In this document: one piece after another, positions 31,883-39,892 of the stretch
Numbering within the stretch: position 1 is the stretch's first letter
Layout of the letters: every line of letters starts with the position of its first letter
From: Streptomyces cinerochromogenes
GTDB lineage: Bacteria > Actinomycetota > Actinomycetes > Streptomycetales > Streptomycetaceae
NCBI RefSeq assembly: GCF_014648635.1
Contig: NZ_BMRM01000034.1
Coordinates: forward strand, 1-64,000
Length of the DNA: 64,000 nt
Direction: 5' to 3'
The notes under the pieces: generated by a model
Seen by the model: the letters and a program-made list of their open reading frames with translations, nothing else
What the model was told of the DNA's origin: nothing
Databases searched by the model: none
Program-made: the position numbers and the translations under genes

Positions 31883-32932
31883 ATGGCGCAGCAGGCGTAC
31901 ATGACGGAGACGGTGGGCGGCGGCTCGGAGCCCGAGCGACCGGGATCCCGGCTTCGGCGCCTCGCGCACCGCCTGTTCGCCGGCTGGCGGAACGATCCGC
32001 GGATCTGGCGGCGCGGCCTCGTCCTGGCCGTCCTCGCCCTGCTGCTCGCCCTGGTGATGCTGGTGCACGCCCACATCCCCAACGCGGTGGGCAACCTCGG
32101 CTCGCTCACCGAGACGTTTCTGCCCTGGCTGGGCCTGGCCATCCCGGTGCTGCTGGTCGCCGGCTTCGTCCGGAAGTCGGCGACCGCCCTGCTCGCGGTC
32201 GTCCTCCCGGCGATCGTCTGGCTCAACCTCTTCGGCGGGCTGCTGACCGACAGGACGGGCAGCGGCGGCGACCTCATGGTGGCCACCCACAACGTCAACG
32301 CCGACAACCCCGACCCGGCCGCGACCGCGCGGGACGTGGCCGCCTCCGGCGCCGACGTCCTGGCCCTTGAGGAACTCCCCGCGTCCTCCGTCCCCGTCTA
32401 CGAGAAGGCGCTCGCGCCGACGTACAAGTACCACGCGGTGGTCGGCACGGTCGGCCTGTGGAGCAAGTACCCGATGACCGGCGTCGAGGCCGTGGACATC
32501 AAGCTCGGCTGGAAGCGGGCCATGCGCGCCACGCTCGCCACGCCCCGGGGCCCGATCGCGGTCTACGTCGCCCACCTGCCCTCGGTGCGGGTGAAGATGG
32601 AGGCCGGGTTCACCGCCCGGCAGCGGGACAAGAGCGCCGACGCGCTGGGCGAGGCCATCGCCGACGAGCCGCTCAAGCGGGTCGTCCTCCTCGGCGACCT
32701 CAACGGCACGATGAACGACCGCGCGCTCAACGCGGTCACCTCGCAGCTGCGCTCCACGCAGGGCGCGGCGGGCAGCGGCTTCGGGTTCAGCTGGCCGGCG
32801 TCGTTCCCGATGGCGCGCATCGACCAGATCATGGTCCGGGGCGCCGAGCCGGAGAGCAGCTGGACGCTGCCGCGCACCCACAGCGACCACCTGCCGGTGG
32901 CGGCACGTGTGAGGCTCGACACGTCCTCGTGA
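31883..32932 (+). CDS. Membrane-anchored endonuclease/exonuclease/phosphatase protein (VanJ-like)
   Basis: A 349-residue protein with three N-terminal hydrophobic helices (about residues 40-130) followed by an EEP-fold domain facing outward. Metal-site motifs are ATHNVNADN, LALEEL, GDLNGTMND, RIDQIMV and the HSDHLPV histidine at the end. The build matches the VanJ/StaP group of streptomycetes, known for teicoplanin-type glycopeptide resistance by an uncertain mechanism; whether this copy does the same is not known. TAGGGT at 31825-31830 gives a possible promoter. The ATG is chosen; an in-frame GTG at 31853 would add ten residues. Confidence 0.82.
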   Translation: MAQQAYMTETVGGGSEPERPGSRLRRLAHRLFAGWRNDPRIWRRGLVLAVLALLLALVMLVHAHIPNAVGNLGSLTETFLPWLGLAIPVLLVAGFVRKSATALLAVVLPAIVWLNLFGGLLTDRTGSGGDLMVATHNVNADNPDPAATARDVAASGADVLALEELPASSVPVYEKALAPTYKYHAVVGTVGLWSKYPMTGVEAVDIKLGWKRAMRATLATPRGPIAVYVAHLPSVRVKMEAGFTARQRDKSADALGEAIADEPLKRVVLLGDLNGTMNDRALNAVTSQLRSTQGAAGSGFGFSWPASFPMARIDQIMVRGAEPESSWTLPRTHSDHLPVAARVRLDTSS

Positions 32933-32984
32933 GCGGTTGGAATACGGGGCTCGGGAGACTTTGTTCCGGAACTGAACTTATCGT

Positions 32985-34247
32985 GTGACGGAACTCCGCT
33001 CCCCCGCTTCGAAAGGCACAGGCCCCTCCATGCCCCTGGCCCTGCTCGCACTGGCCGTCGGCGCCTTCGGTATCGGTACGACCGAGTTCGTGATGATGGG
33101 CCTCCTGCCCGACGTCGCGGACGACCTGGACATCTCCCTCCCCACCGCCGGCCACCTGGTCTCGGCGTACGCGCTCGGCGTCGTCATCGGCGCCCCCCTG
33201 CTGGCCGCGCTCACCGCGCGCATGCCCCGCCGCACGGTCCTGATCTCCCTCATGGTCCTGTTCGTGGCCGGCAACGCCCTGTCGGCGTTCGCCCCCGGGA
33301 ACGGCTCCCTGCTGGCCGCCCGCTTCCTCAGCGGCCTGCCGCACGGCGCCTTCTTCGGCGTGGGCGCGGTCGTCGCCACGGCGATGGTCCCGCCCGAGCG
33401 CAAGGCCCGCTCGGTGTCCCTGATGTTCCTCGGCCTGACCGTCGCCAACATCGCGGGCGTTCCCGTGGCCACGCTGGTGGGCCAGCACCTGGGCTGGCGG
33501 GCCGCCTTCCTCGGAGTGAGCGCGATCGGGGTCGCGGCGATAGCGTCGCTGGCCCTCCTGATCCCCCACGACCGGGAACACGCGGCCTCGTCGGCGGGTC
33601 TGCGCGGCGAACTGGCCGCCCTGCGGTCCGTGCCGGTCTGGCTGGCCCTCGGTACGACGGTGGCGGGCTTCGGCGCGCTGTTCGCGGCCTACAGCTACGT
33701 CACGCCGATGCTGACGGACACGGCGGGTTACGCGGAGACGAACGTGACCCTGCTCCTGGCCCTCTTCGGCGTCGGCGCCACGGCCGGCAACCTCCTGGGC
33801 GGCCGGCTGGCGGACCACTCCCTGCGCGGCACCCTCTTCGGCGGCCTGGCGTCCCTGGGGGCCGTGCTCCTGCTGTTCCCGCTGCTGATGCGGGCGGAGT
33901 GGAGCGCGGCCCTGGCGGTGACCCTGCTGGGCACGGCGGCCTTCGTGACCGGCTCCCCGCTCCAGCTCATGGTGATGGAGAAGGCGTCGGCGGCTCCCTC
34001 CCTCGCCTCCTCGGCCAACCAGGCGGCCTTCAACCTGGCCAACGCCGGCGGCGCCTGGATCGGCGGCCTGGCCCTCGCGGCCGGCTTCGGTACGACGTCC
34101 CCCGCCCTCGCGGGAGCGGCCCTGGCGGTGCTGGGGCTGGGCGTGGCGAGCGTGGCGTACGCCGTGGACCGCAGGCGGGCGACCCCGTCGGCGGGCCGGA
34201 TCGTCGCGTCGCGGGTGCCGGAAGGGTCGGGGGCACTGCGAGGCTGA
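32985..34247 (+). CDS. DHA1-family MFS transporter (AraJ-like)
   Basis: A 420-residue twelve-helix efflux transporter. The N-terminal half contains GIGTTEFVMMGLLPDVADDL, the diagnostic GTTEF motif of the AraJ/YdhP branch, and the loop 2-3 motif AALTARMPRRTVLISLMVLF. The C-terminal half includes LLGGRLADHSLRGTLFGG. The GTG at 32985 is used; the first strongly alignable residues begin 45 bases later at an ATG. Sugar or drug efflux is possible. The MITE-like element begins 44 bases after the stop codon. Confidence 0.88.
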   Translation: MTELRSPASKGTGPSMPLALLALAVGAFGIGTTEFVMMGLLPDVADDLDISLPTAGHLVSAYALGVVIGAPLLAALTARMPRRTVLISLMVLFVAGNALSAFAPGNGSLLAARFLSGLPHGAFFGVGAVVATAMVPPERKARSVSLMFLGLTVANIAGVPVATLVGQHLGWRAAFLGVSAIGVAAIASLALLIPHDREHAASSAGLRGELAALRSVPVWLALGTTVAGFGALFAAYSYVTPMLTDTAGYAETNVTLLLALFGVGATAGNLLGGRLADHSLRGTLFGGLASLGAVLLLFPLLMRAEWSAALAVTLLGTAAFVTGSPLQLMVMEKASAAPSLASSANQAAFNLANAGGAWIGGLALAAGFGTTSPALAGAALAVLGLGVASVAYAVDRRRATPSAGRIVASRVPEGSGALRG

Positions 34248-34290
34248 GGCGAGCCCTCAGGGGCCGGCCGGAGGGGCCTGGTCCGGCCTA

Positions 34291-34476
34291 AGGGCCTCTC
34301 TTCCGGATCATGCCGGGGTCGCGGGGTCCGGCACGCACATCCGCGGCGTTGTCGTCGGTTGTCGACGCTCCGCGTCGACGCCCTCCTCCGCCTTGCGGCT
34401 GCACGCACCGGACCCCGCTCGGGTCGGCCGACAGGCACCGTCGTCCGCAGCCGGCCTGATCCGGAAGAGAGGCCCT
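34291..34476. mobile_element. 186-bp MITE-like element with 26-bp terminal inverted repeats
   Basis: Terminal inverted repeats AGGGCCTCTCTTCCGGATCA (34291-34310) and its exact complement (34457-34476) extend to 26 bases with one mismatch. Inside are a 10-bp pair CGGGGTCCGG/CCGGACCCCG (34322-34331, 34408-34417) and an 8-bp hairpin GTCGACGC-TCC-GCGTCGAC, so the whole element can fold into one long stem. No reading frame for a transposase is present. Flanking TA on both sides fits a TA target duplication as made by some IS5-family relatives. It is presumably moved by a transposase elsewhere in the genome. Confidence 0.8.
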
Positions 34477-34804
34477 AGTCGCCGATGAACCAGAGACAGC
34501 TCCCCGGCATCGCCGCGCAGGCCTCCAGCATCTCGGCGAGATCGACCAGGGCGGCCTCCCGGGAGGGGTCGGCGCACTCCCGTACGAGGGCGGCCACCTC
34601 CGGCAGGGCGGCCTGCGCGTCCTGGTCGGTGAAGCGGGTGTCCCGGTAGGGGTCGATCCGGGCGAGCCGCCCCCCGGTCACCCCCTCCAGGGCCGGCGCG
34701 AGCATCTCCCCGTGCTCGTGCGAGGCCCGGACCACGACCTCCCGCCGCCGCCCTTTCCCCCGCGCCGGCGCCCGCCCGACACGCAACTCCAGCTCGATCC
34801 CCAC
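34475..34804 (-). CDS. Conserved hypothetical protein abutting the MITE
   Basis: A 109-residue basic-to-acidic protein starting VGIELELRVGRAPARGKGRRREVVVRASHEHGEM and ending CLWFIGD. GGGGGAGG precedes the GTG. I do not recognise a domain; the N terminus reads like a small beta-rich fold, the rest helical. The stop codon TAG (34475-34477) is made of bases at the end of the MITE-like element and its flank, so the insertion sits exactly at the 3' end of the coding sequence. The ending FIGD looks natural, so the protein is probably complete. Confidence 0.7.
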   Translation of the reverse strand: MGIELELRVGRAPARGKGRRREVVVRASHEHGEMLAPALEGVTGGRLARIDPYRDTRFTDQDAQAALPEVAALVRECADPSREAALVDLAEMLEACAAMPGSCLWFIGD

Positions 34805-34991
34805 GGCACCTCCCCCGGCAAGTGTCGAGCACGCACCCGCCCCCCAGCCCCTCCCCTCCCGGACATCGGCGATTGGCGGATGTGTGCCACCCGGCACCGG
34901 CACCCCGACCCGCTCACCTGCCCTTTCCCTCCCGCCCCCCGGCACGGATCTGCCCATCGCCGTGTCACCCCGGGGGCCGGGTGGGGTGGGG

Positions 34992-35699
34992 TCAGCGGTT
35001 GATCGTGTTCCGGACCTCGGTGTAGACCGTTGCGTCGTTGAACAGGTCCGTGTGGGTGAGGCAGGCGGTCTCGGTGTTGGTCGCGCCGGACAGGGGGACG
35101 GAGCTGTCGGGGTTGATCACCGTGTCGCAGGGGGACCACCAGGTCGCGTAGCGAGCCGAACCGGGTGTCTCGTCGCCGGAGTTGAGCGCGGCGAGGAAGT
35201 CCGAGCCGATGCGCATCTCGGTGCAGGACGTGTCGAGGCAGCTGTTGGCGCTGTCGGTCCCGTGGTTCGGGCCGCCCAGGGACACCCAGGCGTCGACCTT
35301 GGCCGTTCCCGCGAGGTTCTTGAGGTAGTAGCGCGAGGAGAGCCCGCCCATGGAGTGGCTGACGATGTCGACCTGGGTGGCGCCGGTCGCCGCGAGCAGG
35401 CGGTCGACCTCGGCGGAGAGCTGCTGGGCGGTCGTGGCGTTCGACTGGCGCCAGTCGTAGGTCCACTGGTCCAGGTAGGAGGACGGCCAGCCGTCGTTCC
35501 TGAAGCGGGAGGCCATGGTGTTCCAGTTGCCGCCGTCACCGGTGTAGCCGTGCACGAAGAGGACCGGGTTGCTGCCGGAGCGGAAGGCGGAGCTGCCGGC
35601 CGCCTGCGCTGCGGAAGCGGGCGCCTGCACGGCGAGGAGCACGCCGGTCGCGGCGACGGCCGTGGCGACGAGGGATCTGTTCAGGAGGGATCTCTGCAC
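34992..35699 (-). CDS. Secreted alpha/beta-hydrolase lipase
   Basis: A 235-residue extracellular lipase/esterase of the class 2 (LipA/EstA) type. Signal peptide VQRSLLNRSLVATAVAATGVLLAVQAPASA. The oxyanion loop is LFVHGYTGDGGNW; the nucleophile elbow is VSHSMGG. An acidic residue and histidine follow (the LTHTDLFND region carries the likely catalytic His). Four cysteines in SCLDTSC, SPCDTV and TACLT could form two disulfides. The GTG at 35699 is chosen because GAGGC stands eight bases upstream; an in-frame GTG twelve bases earlier is possible. Expected role: degradation of exogenous triacylglycerols. Confidence 0.9.
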   Translation of the reverse strand: MQRSLLNRSLVATAVAATGVLLAVQAPASAAQAAGSSAFRSGSNPVLFVHGYTGDGGNWNTMASRFRNDGWPSSYLDQWTYDWRQSNATTAQQLSAEVDRLLAATGATQVDIVSHSMGGLSSRYYLKNLAGTAKVDAWVSLGGPNHGTDSANSCLDTSCTEMRIGSDFLAALNSGDETPGSARYATWWSPCDTVINPDSSVPLSGATNTETACLTHTDLFNDATVYTEVRNTINR

Positions 35700-35766
35700 G
35701 GGGAGCCTCACGGGGAGCGGTGGGGAAACGCGCTCGGCGGCGCGTCTGACGGGGACTGCGCGGAGC

Positions 35767-35787
35767 GCCTCCCGGGTTGCGGGAGGC
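35767..35787. terminator. Hairpin downstream of the anti-sigma-type kinase gene
   Basis: Perfect 8-bp stem GCCTCCCG/CGGGAGGC with a GGTTG loop, about 110 bases after the stop codon and 70 bases upstream of the lipase start. Confidence 0.5.
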
Positions 35788-35895
35788 CGTGCCCGAGGGC
35801 GAGTGGGGACGGCGGAAGACGCCGATTCGCCGCAGGCGCAGGGAAAGGACACCGGTGTCGTCGAGGGATGACTGGAGCGTACTGACCAGTAGGTA

Positions 35896-36300
35896 TCAGT
35901 GGTCAAGAGGCGTGCGTCCGGTTTCTCGCTCCCCGCCGCAGTCCCGCAGCTCACACCACACCGTCTTCCGGTCCGGCCCCCGTTCCACGCCCCACCGCTC
36001 TGCGAGGGCGTCCACGAGAGCCAGTCCCCGCCCCGACTCCTCCGTCTGCGTGGCGGGCAGCAGGGCGGGCAACGCGCGTGGCTCGGGGTCGGTCACCTCG
36101 ATGCGGGTACGGCCGTGCGGCGCCGCCGTACCGATCACCCGTACGGTCACCGGGGTGCCCTCGCCCAGGTGGTCGATGACGTTCGTCAGCAGCTCCGTCG
36201 CGCACAGGCGGACGTCGAAGCCGTGGTCCCGGAGGCGGTGGCGCAGGTCCGGTGCGGCCTTCGGTGTCGCGAGCAGCTCCAGCTCCAGCAGCGTCAGCAC
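35896..36300 (-). CDS. RsbW-like ATP-binding anti-sigma-type protein
   Basis: A 134-residue HATPase_c protein of the streptomycete serine-kinase/anti-sigma family. The N box is ELLTNVIDHLGEGTPV, the G1-like segment is EVTDPEPRALP and the G2 segment EESGRGLALVDALAERWG. It is likely a cytoplasmic switch that binds a sigma factor or a partner regulator; no sigma gene is adjacent. The GTG overlaps the stop of the preceding small gene by seven bases (GTGCTGA), indicating coupled translation. Confidence 0.88.
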   Translation of the reverse strand: MLTLLELELLATPKAAPDLRHRLRDHGFDVRLCATELLTNVIDHLGEGTPVTVRVIGTAAPHGRTRIEVTDPEPRALPALLPATQTEESGRGLALVDALAERWGVERGPDRKTVWCELRDCGGERETGRTPLDH

Positions 36301-36518
36301 TCCGCCGCCGCCTTCCTCAGCACGGCGGCCAGCGCACGCGCCGTGGCCGTGTTGCAGTTCCCGAGCGTGACGAGCCCGGCGGGCGGGGCGTACGTACCCG
36401 CGAAGCCCGGCAGGTCGACGCGGAGGGAGGGGAGCGTGATGCCGTGCAGGGCGAGCGCGGCGCGGAGATCCTCGACGCAGAGGGTCACGTCGTAGGCGGT
36501 GGGGGAGTGGTCCGGCAT
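36294..36518 (-). CDS. Small conserved protein coupled to the anti-sigma-type gene
   Basis: A 74-residue soluble protein beginning PDHSPTAYDVTLCVEDLRAALALHGITLPSL and ending LRKAAAEC. No known domain recognised. The ATG at 36518 has AAGG twelve bases upstream, weak spacing. It ends inside the start of the kinase gene, so the two are cotranslated. In organisation it lies directly divergent from the XRE regulator, so it belongs to the same locus. Confidence 0.65.
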   Translation of the reverse strand: MPDHSPTAYDVTLCVEDLRAALALHGITLPSLRVDLPGFAGTYAPPAGLVTLGNCNTATARALAAVLRKAAAEC

Positions 36519-36543
36519 GAGGGGCGGCAACCTTCTGTGCGCT

Positions 36544-36563
36544 CTGTGACGAACTCCTCACAG
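36544..36563. promoter_or_regulatory. Candidate operator CTGTGA-N8-TCACAG
   Basis: A perfect dyad of six-base half-sites lies in the 115-bp gap between the divergent kinase pair and the XRE regulator, about 15 bases before a TACCGT hexamer near 36580. It is a plausible site for the XRE protein itself. Confidence 0.45.
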
Positions 36564-36633
36564 CCTGTCGCCAACCCCGCTACCGTGAAAGGGGTTTCGC
36601 GTTCGCGACCAGGGCAGCGGAGGAGGGTGAGCG

Positions 36634-37497
36634 GTGGCTCGCGGTAAGGACATCGACGGCTCGATGAGCGTCCCGACCTTCTACGGCAAGGAGTTGCGGT
36701 GGAAGAGGGAGGCGGCGGGGCTGTCGCTGGAGGCGTTCCTCGAGGGCAGCTTCTACGGCAAGACGTACCTCAGCGACATCGAGCGCGGGGAGCGGAGGAT
36801 GCCGATCGATCTGGCCCGGCATGCGGATCGGGTGCTGAAGACCGACGGGTTCTTCGAGCGGCGGTGTGAGGATGTGCGGAGGGCGAGGAGGGGGCCGCAT
36901 GCCGCGTACTTCGAGAAGGTTCTGGAGGCGGAGAAGCACGCGGAGTCCATCGAGGAGTGGTGTCCCATCACGTTCCCCGGGCTGCTCCAGACGGCGCCGT
37001 ACGCGCGGGCGCTGGTCCGGTCGGCTCACCCGGGAGCCCTCGATGAGTGGGTGGAAGAAAAGGTGACGGCCCGTCTCGCGCGTGCCCGCATCTTCGAGGA
37101 CGACCACACCACCCCGGAGTACTGGGCGATCCTGCACGAGTCGCTGATCAGGGAACCGATCCTCCCTCCGCTGGAAATGGCGGAACAGCTCGACCGCGTC
37201 GTGGCCTTGGCCGAGCGGCGCCGGATCACTCCGCAGATCGTTCCGCGGACGTGCGGTGCGTATCCCTTGATGGCCGCCTCCATCATGGTCATGGTGTTCC
37301 CCGACGCTCCCCCGCTGATCTACACCGAGGCGTCCTACAGCGGCGACACCATTGACGATCCGGCCCTCGTGAAGCAATACCGCAAGGCATACGATCGGCT
37401 CAGGGCCGTCGCGCTGTCACCAGACACGTCCCTCGCCAAGATCAAGGCAGCGGCAGAGGATTTCCGAAATGGCAAGCAACCGGATCGACTTGAGTGA
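36634..37497 (+). CDS. XRE-family regulator with DUF5753 domain (WhiJ-like)
   Basis: A 287-residue protein. Residues about 17-75 form a helix-turn-helix (ELRWKREAAGLSLEAFLEGSFYGKTYLSDIERGERRM), the remainder is the DUF5753 domain (ITFPGLLQTAPYARALVRSAHPG...; YPLMAASIMVMVFPDAPPLIYTE). Such proteins occur in many copies in streptomycetes, each next to a DUF397 protein; WhiJ is the best-studied relative and affects sporulation. GGAGGAGGG precedes the GTG. Its 3' end overlaps the DUF397 gene by 29 bases. Confidence 0.9.
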   Translation: MARGKDIDGSMSVPTFYGKELRWKREAAGLSLEAFLEGSFYGKTYLSDIERGERRMPIDLARHADRVLKTDGFFERRCEDVRRARRGPHAAYFEKVLEAEKHAESIEEWCPITFPGLLQTAPYARALVRSAHPGALDEWVEEKVTARLARARIFEDDHTTPEYWAILHESLIREPILPPLEMAEQLDRVVALAERRRITPQIVPRTCGAYPLMAASIMVMVFPDAPPLIYTEASYSGDTIDDPALVKQYRKAYDRLRAVALSPDTSLAKIKAAAEDFRNGKQPDRLE

Positions 37498-37672
37498 CGC
37501 TCTCTGGTTCAAGAGCAGCTACAGCAACGGTGACGGCGGCAACTGCGTCGAAGTAGCGGACGGCATCCCCGGCCTCATCCCCGTCCGCGACTCAAAGGTC
37601 CCCCACGGCCCCAGCCTCCTCCTCACCCCCACCGCCTGGACCCCCTTCATCGCCGCCCTCAAGTCCCAGTAA
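37469..37672 (+). CDS. DUF397 protein partner of the XRE regulator
   Basis: A 67-residue protein with the complete DUF397 signature: LWFKSSYSNGDGGNCVEVA followed by VPVRDSKVPHGPSL-type residues and the C-terminal LTPTAWTPFIAALK. DUF397 proteins partner with XRE/DUF5753 regulators and can antagonise their DNA binding. Start at the ATG at 37469, inside the regulator gene, so the pair is cotranslated. A strong hairpin follows. Confidence 0.9.
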   Translation: MASNRIDLSDALWFKSSYSNGDGGNCVEVADGIPGLIPVRDSKVPHGPSLLLTPTAWTPFIAALKSQ

Positions 37673-37686
37673 CCGAGGAACGCAAA

Positions 37687-37717
37687 GGGGCGTGAGGCCG
37701 CCAAGGCCCCACGCCCC
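37687..37717. terminator. Bidirectional terminator
   Basis: GGGGCGTG-A-GGCC, five-base loop, GGCC-C-CACGCCCC: a 12-bp stem with one mismatch between the convergent DUF397 and S53 protease genes. Confidence 0.75.
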
Positions 37718-37734
37718 TCACCTGATCCGGAGGA

Positions 37735-39678
37735 TTACCGCTTCCGGAACGACTGCACGTACCCACCCGCGGGCGAACCCACGCCGGTGACGTCGTCGTA
37801 GCCCTTCACGGCCTTCAGGGAGCTGTCCTTGCCCAGGCTGCGGGCCGAGGTCGCGAGGCCGCCGGAGGCGTCGAAGCCGTTGACGAAGTCGATCCGGGCC
37901 ACGGCCAGGCCGGACCCCGTCGGGTCGTCCGTGACGTCGTGGTAGACGCCCTGCTTGCCGTACTTGGCGTAGATCGACGGGTTGGCGAAGCCGATGGCCT
38001 TGCCGCCGCGGGCCTCCTGGGCCAGGGCCTGGACCGCCGCGATGACCGGGGCGGCCAGCGAGGTTCCGCCGATGCGGTACTCGCTGTACTGCTCGGTGCC
38101 GTCGGGGAAGGTCTGGGTCTGGCCGACGAGGAAGCCGGTGTTCGGGTCGGCGATGGCCGCGATGTCGGGGACGACGCGGTTGCCGGCGGCGTTGTTGGCG
38201 GTGGCCAGCTCCTTCGGCACGATCCCCTTCTGGTAGTACGGCTGCGGCACCGTCTTGCTGGTGCCGCCGCCCGCGCCGGAGGTGAACGTGCCGGGGAAGC
38301 CGGCCCAGCTCTTGCCGTCGGCCGACAGCGAGGCCTTCTCGGTGCCCCAGCCGGTCTCCCACAGGTACTTGTCGCCCTTGCCGACGGCCAGGGAGGTGCC
38401 GCCGACCGCGGTGACCCAGGCGGAGTTGGCGGGGGTGTCGACCTGCTTCACGCCGGTGTTGGCGACCTGGTCGCCGTCGTCGCCGGAGGAGAAGTAGAAG
38501 CCGATGCCCTGGACCGCGCCCAGCTGGAAGACCTGGTCGTAGGCGGCGGCGAGGTCCGGCGTCTGGTTGGCCTCGACGTCGCCCCAGGAGTTGGAGACGA
38601 TGTCGGCCAGGTGGCTGTCGACGACCTTGCTGAGGGAGTCCAGCAGGTCGTCGTCGTAGCAGGAGGCAGCGCCGACGTAGGTGACGTCGGCGTTCGGGGC
38701 GACCGCGTGGACCGCCTCGACGTCCAGGGTCTCCTCGCCGTACCAGCCGGCGGCCCCGCACTCCTCGGTCTTGGTGTAGTTCTTCGGCAGCGACTGGTGC
38801 AGCTGGCCGGTCTTCCAGGCCGCGTCACCGTTCTTCAGCGCGTACGCGCCCGCGTCGTAGGCGATCGTCGGGGAGGCGTACGCGTCGGTGATCGCGATGC
38901 GGACGCCGCGGCCGGTGTACGTGCCCGCGCCGTACGCGGCGCGCAGCTGCTTGCCCGTGTAGCCCTTGACCGCGTACGGGATCTTCGAGCCGTACGCGTC
39001 CGGGAGCGTCGTCGCGATGTTCGAGCCGTAGTACGAGGAGAACGGGCCCGAGTTCTTGAACACCGCGTCCGGGGGCGGGAGCTGGTCGTCGTGGTTCGCC
39101 TTGTGCGGGGCGTTGTCCAGGCCGGTGACCGTGAGCACGGCGCCCTTGAGGGCGGCCGGGACGGAGGCCGCGGCGGCCGGGGCGCGGTAGGTCTTCGAGC
39201 CCTTGGCGAAGTTGTGCAGCTGGGTGCCGAACGCCTTCTCGGCGGCGGCCACGTCACCGGAGACGGCGACGTAGTGGGGGGTGACCGCGGTGACGGTCAG
39301 GCCGGCCGACTTCAGCCAGGATGTGACCGCGCCGACCTGGGCCTTGGTGGCGCCGAAGCGGGCCTGGGCCTTCTTGGCGCTCAGGTACTTGCCGTACAGC
39401 GGCGAGCTGGGGTCGGACACCGCCCTGGCGTAGGCGGCGAGGCCGGCCGCGTCCTTGCCGGCGAGGTAGACGCGGGCCTTGACCCGGGCGCTGTCCGAGG
39501 TGGCGCCCTTGTCCGCCTTGGCCGTGGCCCACAGCGGCTTGGTGTTCTTCAGGACGTCACGAGCGGGGCTGTCCGCAGCGTGTGCCGCGGGTATGCCCAG
39601 CGCCAGCGCACCGGCGATCATGGGCAGTGTCGCTGCCATGCTCACACCGGCGCGCACGGTGGCGCGGTTGGATCTCAT
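37735..39678 (-). CDS. Secreted S53 (sedolisin/kumamolisin-type) serine protease with prodomain
   Basis: A 647-residue secreted protease made as a proenzyme. Signal peptide RSNRATVRAGVSMAATLPMIAGALALGIPAAHA; residues about 40-190 are the pro-kumamolisin domain (YGKYLSAKKAQARFGATKAQV); the catalytic domain follows, with Glu and Asp in GEETLDVEAVHAVAP, the oxyanion Asp in SNSWGD and the catalytic Ser in GGTSLAAP. A calcium-binding C terminus is suggested by late aspartates (DDVTGVGSP). AGGGGGTT before the ATG at 39678. It cleaves proteins outside the cell under acidic conditions in characterised relatives. Confidence 0.93.
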   Translation of the reverse strand: MRSNRATVRAGVSMAATLPMIAGALALGIPAAHAADSPARDVLKNTKPLWATAKADKGATSDSARVKARVYLAGKDAAGLAAYARAVSDPSSPLYGKYLSAKKAQARFGATKAQVGAVTSWLKSAGLTVTAVTPHYVAVSGDVAAAEKAFGTQLHNFAKGSKTYRAPAAAASVPAALKGAVLTVTGLDNAPHKANHDDQLPPPDAVFKNSGPFSSYYGSNIATTLPDAYGSKIPYAVKGYTGKQLRAAYGAGTYTGRGVRIAITDAYASPTIAYDAGAYALKNGDAAWKTGQLHQSLPKNYTKTEECGAAGWYGEETLDVEAVHAVAPNADVTYVGAASCYDDDLLDSLSKVVDSHLADIVSNSWGDVEANQTPDLAAAYDQVFQLGAVQGIGFYFSSGDDGDQVANTGVKQVDTPANSAWVTAVGGTSLAVGKGDKYLWETGWGTEKASLSADGKSWAGFPGTFTSGAGGGTSKTVPQPYYQKGIVPKELATANNAAGNRVVPDIAAIADPNTGFLVGQTQTFPDGTEQYSEYRIGGTSLAAPVIAAVQALAQEARGGKAIGFANPSIYAKYGKQGVYHDVTDDPTGSGLAVARIDFVNGFDASGGLATSARSLGKDSSLKAVKGYDDVTGVGSPAGGYVQSFRKR

Positions 39679-39892
39679 AGAACCCCCTGCGATGCGGTTC
39701 GCATGCATGTAGTGGTGGTCGGTACCACGTGGATGCGCGCGCCGGCCCGCGGCGGTGTCGGCCGGCGAATGGATCACACGATGGGGGCCACTCTCTCGGT
39801 GAACCGTTCATGTCAGGGGAACGTGAAAGTCAAGAGAAGCTCAAGTAACCGCCCCCGTAGGGGGATTTGACGCTTTCGTCCGGACGGTGGTG

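Noticed and set aside
34316..34450. A small gene or transposase remnant within the MITE-like element
   Set aside because: No frame carries a recognisable transposase motif; the interior is built of nested inverted repeats.
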